In this document: piece after piece, positions 25,832 to 33,967 of the stretch
Layout of the letters: each line of letters opens with the position of its first letter
Numbering within the stretch: the stretch's first letter is position 1
Source: Fructobacillus tropaeoli
GTDB lineage: Bacteria > Bacillota > Bacilli > Lactobacillales > Lactobacillaceae
DNA: 64,000 bases
Assembly (NCBI RefSeq): GCF_001047135.2
Contig: NZ_DF968080.1
Location: 1-64,000, forward strand
Reading direction: 5' to 3'
Notes under the pieces: generated by a model
Told to the model about the DNA's origin: nothing
Seen by the model: the letters and a program-made list of their open reading frames with translations, nothing else
The model's database searches: none
Made by a program: the position numbers and the translations under genes

Positions 25832-26737
25832 TTACCCTTGAATGTCCTTTAACGCCTGCAAATCAGCCGGCAAATCCGTTTGCAAGTGGCGATATTCTTC
25901 AATAAAAGGATCATAGAAGGTCATCTGGTAGGCGTGCAAGGCCTGTCGCTTCAATCCATACCACAATGGTCCACCGTACAGATCATCCCCCACCAACGGA
26001 AAACCGATGTGGGCAAAATGAACGCGGATTTGATGTGTCCGGCCAGTATGTAACTGGACCTTCACTCGGGTCATCGGCTGATTTTCATCATTAGTGTACC
26101 GGTGTTCCACCCAATATTCTGTCTTGGATAGTTTGCCATCAGGCGTCACCGTCCGCTTGATAAAGTCACCCGGCAAGCGGCCAATTGGTTCTTCAATCAT
26201 GCCATGGTCATCTGGCAAGTGACCAGAAACGTAGGCCGTATAGAACTTTTCCACCGAATGATCCTGCAATTGTTGGTCCAACACGGCATGGGCAAAGCGA
26301 TGCTTGGCCAACAAGACAATCCCGGAAGTATCCCGGTCAAGACGGGTCACAACGTGGGGCACCAAATCTTCGGCCCCCTCATCGAGCAAGTGCCCCTTGA
26401 CCTGGTTCACCAGCGTGTGCAATCGATCGGCATGGCCTGGGACGGTGGTGACTCCGTATGGCTTATCAACAGCCAAAAAGTGCTCGTCTTCATAAATCAC
26501 GTCCAATGGGGTGAAATCAGGAACGACCAAGTCGTTCCCCGTTTCAACCGGCATCACAATGGTGACCAAGTCGCCATCCTTAATATAATCGGAGGTGTAC
26601 ACCTGTTGGTCATTGACCAAAATAGCGCCCCCGTTATGCTTCATTTGGGAGAACATCCGGTGCGAAACACCGTGACTTTGTAAGAAAGAACGGACCTTCC
26701 GCTCTTCTGTTCCCTGATATGTCCAAGAAAATTTCAT
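25832..26737 (-). CDS. rluD: RluD-family 23S rRNA pseudouridine synthase
   Basis: A 301-residue RluA/RluD-type enzyme that isomerises uridines in 23S rRNA (or tRNA). An S4-like N-terminal segment (about 12-60) precedes the catalytic domain, which holds the motif VTRLDRDTSGIVLLAK (catalytic Asp about residue 137) and the GRTHQIRVHFAHIGFPLVGD block. Length is normal. No good Shine-Dalgarno is placed directly before ATG 26737; the nearest AGGAG is about 35 bases upstream. Homologue of B. subtilis YjbO. The exact target uridine cannot be read from the sequence. Confidence 0.9.
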   Translation of the reverse strand: MKFSWTYQGTEERKVRSFLQSHGVSHRMFSQMKHNGGAILVNDQQVYTSDYIKDGDLVTIVMPVETGNDLVVPDFTPLDVIYEDEHFLAVDKPYGVTTVPGHADRLHTLVNQVKGHLLDEGAEDLVPHVVTRLDRDTSGIVLLAKHRFAHAVLDQQLQDHSVEKFYTAYVSGHLPDDHGMIEEPIGRLPGDFIKRTVTPDGKLSKTEYWVEHRYTNDENQPMTRVKVQLHTGRTHQIRVHFAHIGFPLVGDDLYGGPLWYGLKRQALHAYQMTFYDPFIEEYRHLQTDLPADLQALKDIQG

Positions 26738-26786
26738 ACTGGTTTATCTGTGCCGGCTGAATGACCGGCTCCTTTCAATTCCATGC

Positions 26787-26818
26787 AAAAGCGGTGCCTT
26801 TGTTCGACCAGACACCGC
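26787..26818 (-). terminator. Terminator-like hairpin between nadK and rluD
   Basis: GCGGTGCC (26791-26798) and GACACCGC (26811-26818) pair on the minus strand with one G-U, followed by only TTTTG. It may attenuate rather than end transcription. Confidence 0.5.
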
Positions 26819-26826
26819 CCTGCCAC

Positions 26827-27636
26827 TTATTCAACGTCTTCTTCACTGCTGTCAGCGATAAAGGCCTGCTTCACCCGACTCCAAAAGTCTAAATGACGGA
26901 AGGAGGCAAAATGAACTTCCTTTTCGGCCACTTCAAATTCAACGGCCTCAATGCCCTCGGCCAATATCTCTAACTGGTCGCAGGTCAACAAAAAGGCCTT
27001 GGTTTTTGGCCGAATGGTAATCTTCTGCCCGGCTGGAACAACTAATGGCGAGCCCAACGTTCGAAAGACCCGGTTATTAATCGACGCAATTTCAGACATT
27101 TGAATTGCCTTTAATGACGGGTGTAAGACCGCCCCGCCATTAGCCTTATTATAGGCAGTCGATCCGGTTGGCGTGGCAATCGCCACACCGTCACCCCGAA
27201 AGCCTTCAAAGCGCCGGCCACTTAAACAAATATCGGCGACCATTGTGCCAACCGGCTGCTTAATCGTTCCCTCATTCAAGGCCAAGTACTCCTGCCTAGC
27301 GCCATCAGAAGTGACAGTCGTCATCTTCAGCAAAGGGTACGAAACGCGCTGACCTTTGTCATGAACTAGACTGTTCACCAGTTCCTTGACCTCGCTGCCC
27401 AGCCAGTCGGTATAAAAGCCCAAATGGCCGGTATGTAAACCAACGAAACGCAAATCATCATTACCATCGATATATTCATGAAAGGCTCCCAAAAGAGTGC
27501 CATCACCACCAACGGAAATCACTAGGTCGGGATTTTCCCGGTCCAAAGCAATTCCCTGAGCTTTCAATTCTTTCTTCAGGTCGGCCACAATGGCAAGCGA
27601 CTGGGCCTGATCATTATTGTATAAGGCGACTTTCAT
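26827..27636 (-). CDS. nadK: NAD kinase
   Basis: A 269-residue cytoplasmic enzyme that phosphorylates NAD to NADP. It shows the GGDGT motif (about residue 43-47, VISVGGDGTLLGAF), the NE motif (ALNEGTIK, about 122), and the TPTGSTAYNKANGGAVLHP block that binds the nucleotide. Length fits the Gram-positive short form (PpnK). ATG 27636 has GAGGAG 6 bases upstream. It lies between relQ and rluD as in many Firmicutes, linking redox cofactor supply with stress signalling by position only. Confidence 0.96.
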   Translation of the reverse strand: MKVALYNNDQAQSLAIVADLKKELKAQGIALDRENPDLVISVGGDGTLLGAFHEYIDGNDDLRFVGLHTGHLGFYTDWLGSEVKELVNSLVHDKGQRVSYPLLKMTTVTSDGARQEYLALNEGTIKQPVGTMVADICLSGRRFEGFRGDGVAIATPTGSTAYNKANGGAVLHPSLKAIQMSEIASINNRVFRTLGSPLVVPAGQKITIRPKTKAFLLTCDQLEILAEGIEAVEFEVAEKEVHFASFRHLDFWSRVKQAFIADSSEEDVE

Positions 27637-27672
27637 GCCTACTCCTCTAAGATCTTTTTCTGCTTGCTAATC

Positions 27673-27693
27673 AAAAGGCCGGCCTAAGCCGGC
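27673..27693 (-). terminator. Terminator-like hairpin after relQ
   Basis: GCCGGC (27678-27683) and GCCGGC (27688-27693) form a GC-rich stem with a 4-base loop, followed by TTTTG on the minus strand. Confidence 0.6.
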
Positions 27694-27698
27694 ACTTC

Positions 27699-28274
27699 TT
27701 AATCCTTTGCCTTAATCTCTGAAAATTCTTGTTCCAGTGAAAAGGTCTGATTGGAAATTTCCGTTAATTCTTCAGCCATCTCCGGTGAAATTTCACCATG
27801 CTTATAGCGCAAATCGTGTTCGATTGTTGCCCAGAAGTTCATGGCCAAAGTCCTGATTTGAATTTCTGCTAAGACCTTGTGTTCCCCATCCAATAAGGAA
27901 ACGGGGTACTCAATCACCATGTGGTATGATCGGTAGCCCGAAGGCTTAGCGTTCATTACATAATCACGTTCTTCCAAAATGGTAAAATCAGTCCGCTTGC
28001 GTAAGAGTTCCACAACCGCATAAATATCTTCAATATATTTGGTCATAATTCGCAAACCAGCAATATCTTGCAAATCGAGGGCCAGACGGTCTTCATGCAA
28101 GTGCCGACGCACAATTTTTTCTTCAATTGACGCCTGGGACTTTACCCGGCCCGTAACATATTCAACCGGCGTTGGCTCCCCGGCCTTTTGGTACTGTGCG
28201 CTGAGATAATTCAACTTCACTTTTAGCTCTGCGACGGCCTGGGTGTATGGTTCAAAAAAACTTTCCCACTCCAC
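27699..28274 (-). CDS. relQ: Small alarmone synthetase (RelQ/YjbM type)
   Basis: A 191-residue single-domain (p)ppGpp synthetase. Visible are YVTGRVKSQASIEEKIVRR (substrate-binding), the DIAGLRIM strand with catalytic Asp, PSGYRSYHMVIEYP (nucleotide stacking Tyr), and EIQIRTLAMNFWATIEHDLRYK. No hydrolase domain is present. It makes pppGpp/ppGpp from GTP/GDP and ATP under envelope or nutrient stress and is allosterically controlled in the family. The start is GTG 28274, supported by AAGGAGGA 8 bases upstream. Promoter TGGTAGAAT at 28326-28334. First gene of relQ-nadK-rluD-mgtE. Confidence 0.93.
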   Translation of the reverse strand: MEWESFFEPYTQAVAELKVKLNYLSAQYQKAGEPTPVEYVTGRVKSQASIEEKIVRRHLHEDRLALDLQDIAGLRIMTKYIEDIYAVVELLRKRTDFTILEERDYVMNAKPSGYRSYHMVIEYPVSLLDGEHKVLAEIQIRTLAMNFWATIEHDLRYKHGEISPEMAEELTEISNQTFSLEQEFSEIKAKD

Positions 28275-28291
28275 TACTCGGTCCTCCTTGA

Positions 28292-28334
28292 AACGTTGGC
28301 AATTTACTTGCCAAGATCACTTCCTATTCTACCA
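28292..28334 (-). promoter_or_regulatory. relQ promoter and leader hairpin
   Basis: The minus-strand extended -10 TGGTAGAAT is at 28326-28334. Between it and the start codon, TTGGCAA and TTGCCAA (within about 28292-28311) form a 7-bp hairpin in the 5' leader. Confidence 0.5.
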
Positions 28335-28362
28335 TAAGTTTCACGGACCCTTGAGATAATAA

Positions 28363-28392
28363 AAAACAAACAACCGGTCAGTTGTTTGTTTT
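28363..28392. terminator. Strong terminator after glcK
   Basis: AAAACAAACAAC (28363-28374) pairs perfectly with GTTGTTTGTTTT (28381-28392) around a 6-base loop. T-rich on the minus strand, 22-50 bases after the glcK stop. Confidence 0.88.
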
Positions 28393-28414
28393 CTGTTGGA
28401 TATTTAATCATTAA

Positions 28415-29395
28415 TTAAAGCAAAACATCTTGTCTGTTCTTGTTAGCCAATGAAGCAGCACCAATCACACCAGCATCATTACCCAATTCAGCCAACTTCA
28501 CAACAGTTGAAGTTCGAACAGTTGGGAAGGCAAACTTTGTCCAGTTCTTTTCAACACGTTCGCGCAAGAATTCACCTGCAGCGGCGACACCACCACCGAT
28601 AACGATGGCTGATGGGTTCAAGATGTTTGAAATTGTAGCGGCTGCGTAGCCCAAGTAGTAAGCCAACTTATCAACCGTTTCGTTAGCCAAATAGTCACCT
28701 TCTTTGGCCAAGTCAAAGATAATCTTTGAAGTAACTTCTTCACCGTTGTCAATCATGCGGTTCAACTTTGATTCACCAGCATATTGTTCAGCAAAGTCCT
28801 GTGCTAAATGAACAACACCAGTTGCAGAAGCATATTGCTCCAAGCAACCATGGTTACCGCAAGTACACAAGTAACCATTTGGTTCAACGATGATGTGGCC
28901 AACTTCACCACCAGCACCGGCAATCCCATGAATCAATTCATGGTTAGCAACCAAGCCACCACCAACACCAGTTCCCAAAGTAATGAAGGAAACATCGGCA
29001 TCGTTGTTACCAGCACCCTTCCAAGCTTCACCTAAGGCAGCAACGTTAGCATCGTTATCAATTGTTAAGTCAAAACCAGTTCCAGCTTGGATTGGGTCCT
29101 TAACAGCTTGCTCTTGCGCCCAGTTCAAGTTGTAGGCACCCTTAACAGTTCCTTCTTCACGGTTAACTGTTCCAGGAGTTCCCATACCAATCCCAATCAC
29201 GCGACTCTTGTCCAATTGGTACAAGTCCAAGTGATGGTTAATTGATTCAATAATATCAGGGACGATATGCTTACCGTCTTCCAAAATGTTGGTCTGAATG
29301 GACCACTTTTGTTGGACTTCACCTTCGTCAGTCAAAATCGCAAACTTAATAGTAGTTCCACCGAGGTCAACCCCGATTAATTTATCTTTTGCCAT
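28415..29395 (-). CDS. glcK: ROK-family glucokinase
   Basis: A 326-residue cytoplasmic glucose kinase feeding glucose-6-phosphate to the (hetero)fermentative pathway. It shows IGVDLGGTTIKFAI (phosphate 1 motif, residue 8 on), TLGTGVGGGLV, the ROK signature with EVGH, and the zinc motif CTCGNHGCLE. Length is normal. It sits downstream of yqgQ as in B. subtilis. A perfect cre overlaps the putative -35, suggesting CcpA control. The start ATG 29395 has only a weak Shine-Dalgarno; a strong AGGAGG lies 41-46 bases upstream in front of an 11-codon ORF. Confidence 0.95.
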   Translation of the reverse strand: MAKDKLIGVDLGGTTIKFAILTDEGEVQQKWSIQTNILEDGKHIVPDIIESINHHLDLYQLDKSRVIGIGMGTPGTVNREEGTVKGAYNLNWAQEQAVKDPIQAGTGFDLTIDNDANVAALGEAWKGAGNNDADVSFITLGTGVGGGLVANHELIHGIAGAGGEVGHIIVEPNGYLCTCGNHGCLEQYASATGVVHLAQDFAEQYAGESKLNRMIDNGEEVTSKIIFDLAKEGDYLANETVDKLAYYLGYAAATISNILNPSAIVIGGGVAAAGEFLRERVEKNWTKFAFPTVRTSTVVKLAELGNDAGVIGAASLANKNRQDVLL

Positions 29396-29401
29396 GATTT
29401 A

Positions 29402-29434
29402 CTGTAGCTCTGCCGCAGTGGCCTGACAGAACAT
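29402..29434 (-). CDS. Possible 11-codon leader peptide before glcK
   Basis: ATG 29434 opens a frame encoding MFCQATAAELQ, ending in TAA two codons before the glcK ATG, in the same frame. AGGAGG precedes the ATG by only one base, which is poor spacing. It could couple translation into glcK, or be chance. Confidence 0.25.
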
Positions 29435-29485
29435 TCCTCCTGTGTCTTAGATTACTCAGTTATTTTAACAAAGGTTGTCTACTTT

Positions 29486-29501
29486 ATGCAAGCGTTTACA
29501 A
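29486..29501. promoter_or_regulatory. Catabolite response element (cre) at the glcK promoter
   Basis: ATGCAAGCGTTTACAA matches the CcpA consensus WTGNNARCGNWWWCAW at every position. On the minus strand its TTGCAT end lies 18 bases from TAAAAT, which is itself preceded by TG (extended -10). The site therefore overlaps the predicted -35 of glcK, an arrangement that would favour repression. Confidence 0.75.
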
Positions 29502-29586
29502 AAAAACAGCATAAGTTATTTTTTAAACAATATTATTCTGATTGTCCAATCAATCCAACTAAGAAAAAATTAGACGGGTCCAAAGC

Positions 29587-29832
29587 TTATTGCACACTAC
29601 TTGCGGCTAAAAAGTCCGGACCGGAATAATCACCGGTCAACTTTGCCTCTTGGTCATGCTCCTTAGCCAAGATGACTTTCATTTTTTTATAGTCCTCTTT
29701 TGAAATCACATCGGCCTTGTAGAGGTTATCAACTTCCAAAGCGGCCATTTCAATGTCCCAAAGGCGCTTCCCTAAATGAATAAAGACGTCATAAGTTTTT
29801 AAGTACTGTAAAATATCGTAAAAATTTTTCAT
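29587..29832 (-). CDS. yqgQ: YqgQ family (DUF910) protein
   Basis: An 81-residue cytoplasmic protein of a small helical family found beside glucokinase in many Firmicutes. MKNFYDILQYLKTYDVFIHLGKRLWDIEMAALEVDNLY is the conserved core. The frame runs back to 29967 and into addA, but ATG 29832, with GGGGA just upstream, matches the family start. Family members are often shorter; the tail after EHDQEAKLTGD is extra. Its biochemical function is not established; roles near glucose phosphorylation are guesses from neighbourhood. Confidence 0.88.
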   Translation of the reverse strand: MKNFYDILQYLKTYDVFIHLGKRLWDIEMAALEVDNLYKADVISKEDYKKMKVILAKEHDQEAKLTGDYSGPDFLAASSVQ

Positions 29833-29929
29833 CAAAATTCCCCGTTTCATGCAGACCTGACTTTTGGCCCTAACAAACAGTCGGCGAAACCCACCTGACT
29901 TGCCTGCCATTATACGCTGGCAAAGCCGA

Positions 29930-32900
29930 TTACGAAAGTCCCGCCGGCCGACTAGCCGAAATTTCAAGCGTTCTATGACCAGCCAAAAGAATCAAAAGTC
30001 CATTTTGTACCTGGTAGCCCGGATATTCCTGCTGCAAAGCCGTCTGGTAGAGACGAATTTGCCCGGTATACTGGTGACGAATTTTGGCCAACCCCTCATT
30101 TTGCTTTGGTCCTGGCGTCTTCGCCACATAATCCGTCTTGTAATCAAAGAGCGTAATCGTTTTTTGCTGGTCATCAATAAAGTAACCGTCAATAATTCCG
30201 TGAATTAAAATTGGTTCCGTCTCGGTTAAATCAGGATAGACCTGGTTGGCGGGCACCAGCATTGAAAACGGATTTTCCCGGTGCAATGTCTTAGAATGGT
30301 GGGCAATCGTTTGCGCCATGTCTGTTTGTAAGAAATCTAAAATCTGGTCCAGGTCAACCAGGGTCGCCACTTGGTCCAAAACCTTTCCATCGGCCACCAA
30401 GCTAGCCAAGAGGTCTTCCAGGTCAGCCAACGTATACGGCTGATTAAAGTCAATCAACTGTAAAATCAGGTGAGTCGCCGTCCCAACAGCAGTTGGTGCC
30501 GGCTTGGCTTGACCGTCTTCCTCAAAGGCTGGTACCGGCAAGGTATCGGTCGTGAGCACATGAGCCGTCGGGTCCAGGACACGCTGGTCAGGACGGTGGC
30601 TGGCGCTAGCCTTGGTTGCTGGGTGAGCCGAGGAGTATGACTTGCCCTGACTGCTGTTATTGTTCGAGCCAGCACCGTCTTGAGCTTGTAGTCTACTATC
30701 AGCAGCCGGCTGGTGCGAATCTTCTCTACCTTCAGTTTCAACAGAATGACCCGACCACGACATTTGATGGCCAGCCTGGTCCAAGGTCAGTTTCGCCAAT
30801 TGGCTTTGGTCCGGATCCTCAAAGAGACTCTTAATTTCAGATACCGATTGATAGGCAGCCGTTTGGGTCGCCGGCCAGTTTGGATATTGATAATTCAAGC
30901 GGGCACGCAGTCGGTCGGTGTCAATTGACTGCTTTGGCGTGACGGCGCCGGCCACTGGTTCTACAACTGGTGCTCCAGCTGATTTCACCGTCAAAGGGCC
31001 AACTTCCTCTTCTGGGATAATGGCGACTTGAATCACACCAGTCTGTGGCGTCTGAGTCGAGGGCACCCGCGGTGTCTGGACCTCGCCTAGCCACTCAGTC
31101 AGCGCCGGCACCTTCAATCGCGCCAGAGTAATCAACGTCCAATCCAAGTATGACTTAGACCGAAGACGCAAGTCGCGTCCCAAGAACTGGCCCGTCGTTG
31201 ACCGCGCCTCAAGATAAAGCGCCCGTGGCCGAGCACTTTCATCCTCTTGCTTAGCAACGGTACCGACCAGATAGAGTTGCTGCTTGGCTCGGGTCAAGGC
31301 CACGTAGTAAAGGCGCATTTCTTCTGACCAAGCCTGCCGCTGCAAGGCTTCCTTGACGGCATACTTTGCCATCGTCGCGACCTTGACTTTAGCATTTGGC
31401 TCCAAGTAATCAACACCGACGCCGGCGTCCTTTTGCACTAAGAAGTCGCCCTGCATATCGCGGGCATTCAAATCTTTTTCCAACTCCGGCAAGATGACGA
31501 TTGGAAATTCCAGCCCCTTGGAAGCGTGGATGGTCATCAAGGCCACGCTTTCCTCGGCTGATTCCTGGGCCACCTCGCCAACTTCCTGACCATTCTTCTG
31601 AATCTCTTCGATGTATTGGATAAAGGCGTAGAGCCCTGATTGACCATTTTCCTGAAAGGCACCGGCTTTCTCATACAGGGCATGCAAATTAGCCTGCCGC
31701 TGGTTGCCGCCAGGCAGGCCGCCAACATAATCCAGCCAACCCGTATCCTGGTAAATCGCCAAAACTAAGCCAACCAAATCATTTTGACGGGCCAACGATT
31801 GCCAGGCGCCAAGCATTTCTAAGAACCTTTGGCTACGGGCATGTTCCTTGGAATCCGCCACCACGGCGGTATAGAAATCATGACGACGATCGGCCAAGCG
31901 GATTTCCGCCAAATCATTTTCATCAAAGGCAAAAATCGGTGACCGCAAGACGGCGGCAAGCGGAATATCCTGATGGGGATTGTCGACAATTCGCAAGAGG
32001 TCAAGGACTAAGTACACTTCCATGACCTGGTAGTAGTTTCCGACCCCATCCGATTGGACCGGGATGCCGGCCTGATTGAGCGTTCGGAGCAATTCGACAT
32101 AACCCGTCTTAGACCGGGTGAGAATCGCAATATCGGAAAACTTGATTGGACGCATCAGACCAGCCTTTTGATCGTAGACCTCTCCCTTTTGAATCAGCCC
32201 CTGAATTTTTTGTGCTAAGTAGCGGTACTGGCTTGCCCGCTTTTCGCTATTATCGGCTTCTGCCCCCGCCTGATTTTCACCACTTTCATCAGTCGCAAAG
32301 GCTGCCGTTTCCTTATCCGCCTGTTCGATAATATCGAGATGAAAGACCGCTGGCACCATCTCCGGATAGGACGCCGCCGCAATCAACTTGGCGGAATCCT
32401 GGTAAGGAATATCCCCCAGTTCCTCATCCATCAATTGGGTAAAAATCTGGTTAATCACCGTCGTCACGTTATTTTCTGACCGGAAATTTTCAGCCAATTC
32501 AATTCGTTCATCAGGGCTGTCCTCCCTGGCAAAGTCAAAGTACTTGCCGGTAAAGAGCGACGGGTCGGCCTGACGGAAACCGTAAATGCTCTGCTTGACA
32601 TCCCCCACCATGTACATATTTTCGCCGTTTGATAGGCTTTTCAAAAAAGTTTCCTGGAGACGGTTAATATCCTGATATTCATCGACCAGAATTTCTTGAA
32701 ATTGGCTTTGCACCAAATTCAACACGTCCTCCTGCTGCAAAATCAGCAAGGACAACTGCTCGGCATCCGAAAAGTCCAACAGGTTTTCTTCCCGCTTCTT
32801 GCCTGCGAAAGCATCCAAGAAAGCCTGCGTCACGGTAACCAGCGTGCCTACCAACTGGTTCCCGGCCGCATTGACCTGCTGCCACTGGTCCTCCGTCAAA

Positions 32901-33967
32901 GCAAAAATGGTTTGGTTCAAGTTGACGACCGCTCCAACCCGACCGGACTTGGCAAAGAAAGTGCTAAAGCCAGCCCGAGCGGCATCTAAGAGCGCCGCCA
33001 AATCCGGGTCTTCCTTAAAAACCTTGGCCGTCTTCGCCTGTGGGATTTTACCCCAGTCGGAGGCAATCAAACCCCGCAAGGTATCAAAAGATTGGTGGTC
33101 GGTTAGCGCCTGCTGGACTTGATGGACTTTTTCCAAAGTTTCCTGGACAAAGTTGGCCGTCTTGTTTAACTCACTAATCCCCTCGATATCTTGTAGAATG
33201 CCGGTGAAAACCTGGTCCGCCTGGTTAAAGGTGGCCAAAATTTTTGGTGCTAAAAACTTTTGAAAAAGATTCTGGTCAACTAGGGCTAGTGTAGTCATCA
33301 ATTTTGAGTCTGTGTCAGTCGTGGAGGCTGGCGCTTGTTCAGCCAAATCACTGCTATCAACATCACCCGCCAACGAAGCCAACCATTCCGGACCATCAGG
33401 TCGCGCTAAGGCAAAGTCAGCCAGCTTTAAGACTTTTTCCTTCAGGTTTTGGTCCTGATTTGGATTAGCAAAGTTATTGACTAAGGCAAGAAAATCCTCA
33501 TGGTCGGGATGATTTTGATCATAAAAGTCAGCAAAGACCGCCTCAATCACCCGGTCCTTTAGTAGGTTTAGTTCCGCCTGGTCGGCTAGCAACCGGTAAC
33601 TAGGATCAAGGCCAATTTTATAGTAGTACGTATCAATTAGCTTCAGCGCAAAGGAGTCAATGGTCGAGACGTTCGCAACGGGCAAGAGTGCCAACTGGTC
33701 CAGCAAGAAGCGTTTTTGCTTGTCATCTGTCACCTGGCCAATTTGCTCCGTAATTGCCACTTCCAGCCGTTCCTTCATTTCTGCAGCAGCGGCGTTGGTA
33801 AAGGTCACGATTAAAAATTCATCGACACTGGCACCAGCTAAAATTTTACGGACCAAGCGTTCAATCAGGACCGTCGTTTTCCCAGAACCAGCCGAAGCCG
33901 CTACTAGAATATTATGACCGCTATGGCTAATCGCCTTTTTTTGATTTTCGGTGTACTGTCTAGCCAT
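29930..33967 (-). CDS. addA: ATP-dependent helicase/nuclease AddA (RexA)
   Basis: A 1345-residue subunit of the AddAB (RexAB) enzyme that resects double-strand DNA ends for RecA. UvrD-type motifs are intact: Q motif (YTENQKKAI), Walker A ASAGSGKTT (about 28-36), ILVDEYQDIN (Walker B), GDVKQSIYGFR, and ALTRAKQQLYL. The RecB-type nuclease domain at the C-terminus shows GTATHLILQ, IIDGYFID and FDYKTDY. A low-complexity linker (about 1080-1180) joins helicase and nuclease. Start ATG 33967 has AGAGG upstream and overlaps the addB stop by 8 bases. ATG 33976 is the alternative. Confidence 0.95.
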   Translation of the reverse strand: MARQYTENQKKAISHSGHNILVAASAGSGKTTVLIERLVRKILAGASVDEFLIVTFTNAAAAEMKERLEVAITEQIGQVTDDKQKRFLLDQLALLPVANVSTIDSFALKLIDTYYYKIGLDPSYRLLADQAELNLLKDRVIEAVFADFYDQNHPDHEDFLALVNNFANPNQDQNLKEKVLKLADFALARPDGPEWLASLAGDVDSSDLAEQAPASTTDTDSKLMTTLALVDQNLFQKFLAPKILATFNQADQVFTGILQDIEGISELNKTANFVQETLEKVHQVQQALTDHQSFDTLRGLIASDWGKIPQAKTAKVFKEDPDLAALLDAARAGFSTFFAKSGRVGAVVNLNQTIFALTEDQWQQVNAAGNQLVGTLVTVTQAFLDAFAGKKREENLLDFSDAEQLSLLILQQEDVLNLVQSQFQEILVDEYQDINRLQETFLKSLSNGENMYMVGDVKQSIYGFRQADPSLFTGKYFDFAREDSPDERIELAENFRSENNVTTVINQIFTQLMDEELGDIPYQDSAKLIAAASYPEMVPAVFHLDIIEQADKETAAFATDESGENQAGAEADNSEKRASQYRYLAQKIQGLIQKGEVYDQKAGLMRPIKFSDIAILTRSKTGYVELLRTLNQAGIPVQSDGVGNYYQVMEVYLVLDLLRIVDNPHQDIPLAAVLRSPIFAFDENDLAEIRLADRRHDFYTAVVADSKEHARSQRFLEMLGAWQSLARQNDLVGLVLAIYQDTGWLDYVGGLPGGNQRQANLHALYEKAGAFQENGQSGLYAFIQYIEEIQKNGQEVGEVAQESAEESVALMTIHASKGLEFPIVILPELEKDLNARDMQGDFLVQKDAGVGVDYLEPNAKVKVATMAKYAVKEALQRQAWSEEMRLYYVALTRAKQQLYLVGTVAKQEDESARPRALYLEARSTTGQFLGRDLRLRSKSYLDWTLITLARLKVPALTEWLGEVQTPRVPSTQTPQTGVIQVAIIPEEEVGPLTVKSAGAPVVEPVAGAVTPKQSIDTDRLRARLNYQYPNWPATQTAAYQSVSEIKSLFEDPDQSQLAKLTLDQAGHQMSWSGHSVETEGREDSHQPAADSRLQAQDGAGSNNNSSQGKSYSSAHPATKASASHRPDQRVLDPTAHVLTTDTLPVPAFEEDGQAKPAPTAVGTATHLILQLIDFNQPYTLADLEDLLASLVADGKVLDQVATLVDLDQILDFLQTDMAQTIAHHSKTLHRENPFSMLVPANQVYPDLTETEPILIHGIIDGYFIDDQQKTITLFDYKTDYVAKTPGPKQNEGLAKIRHQYTGQIRLYQTALQQEYPGYQVQNGLLILLAGHRTLEISASRPAGLS

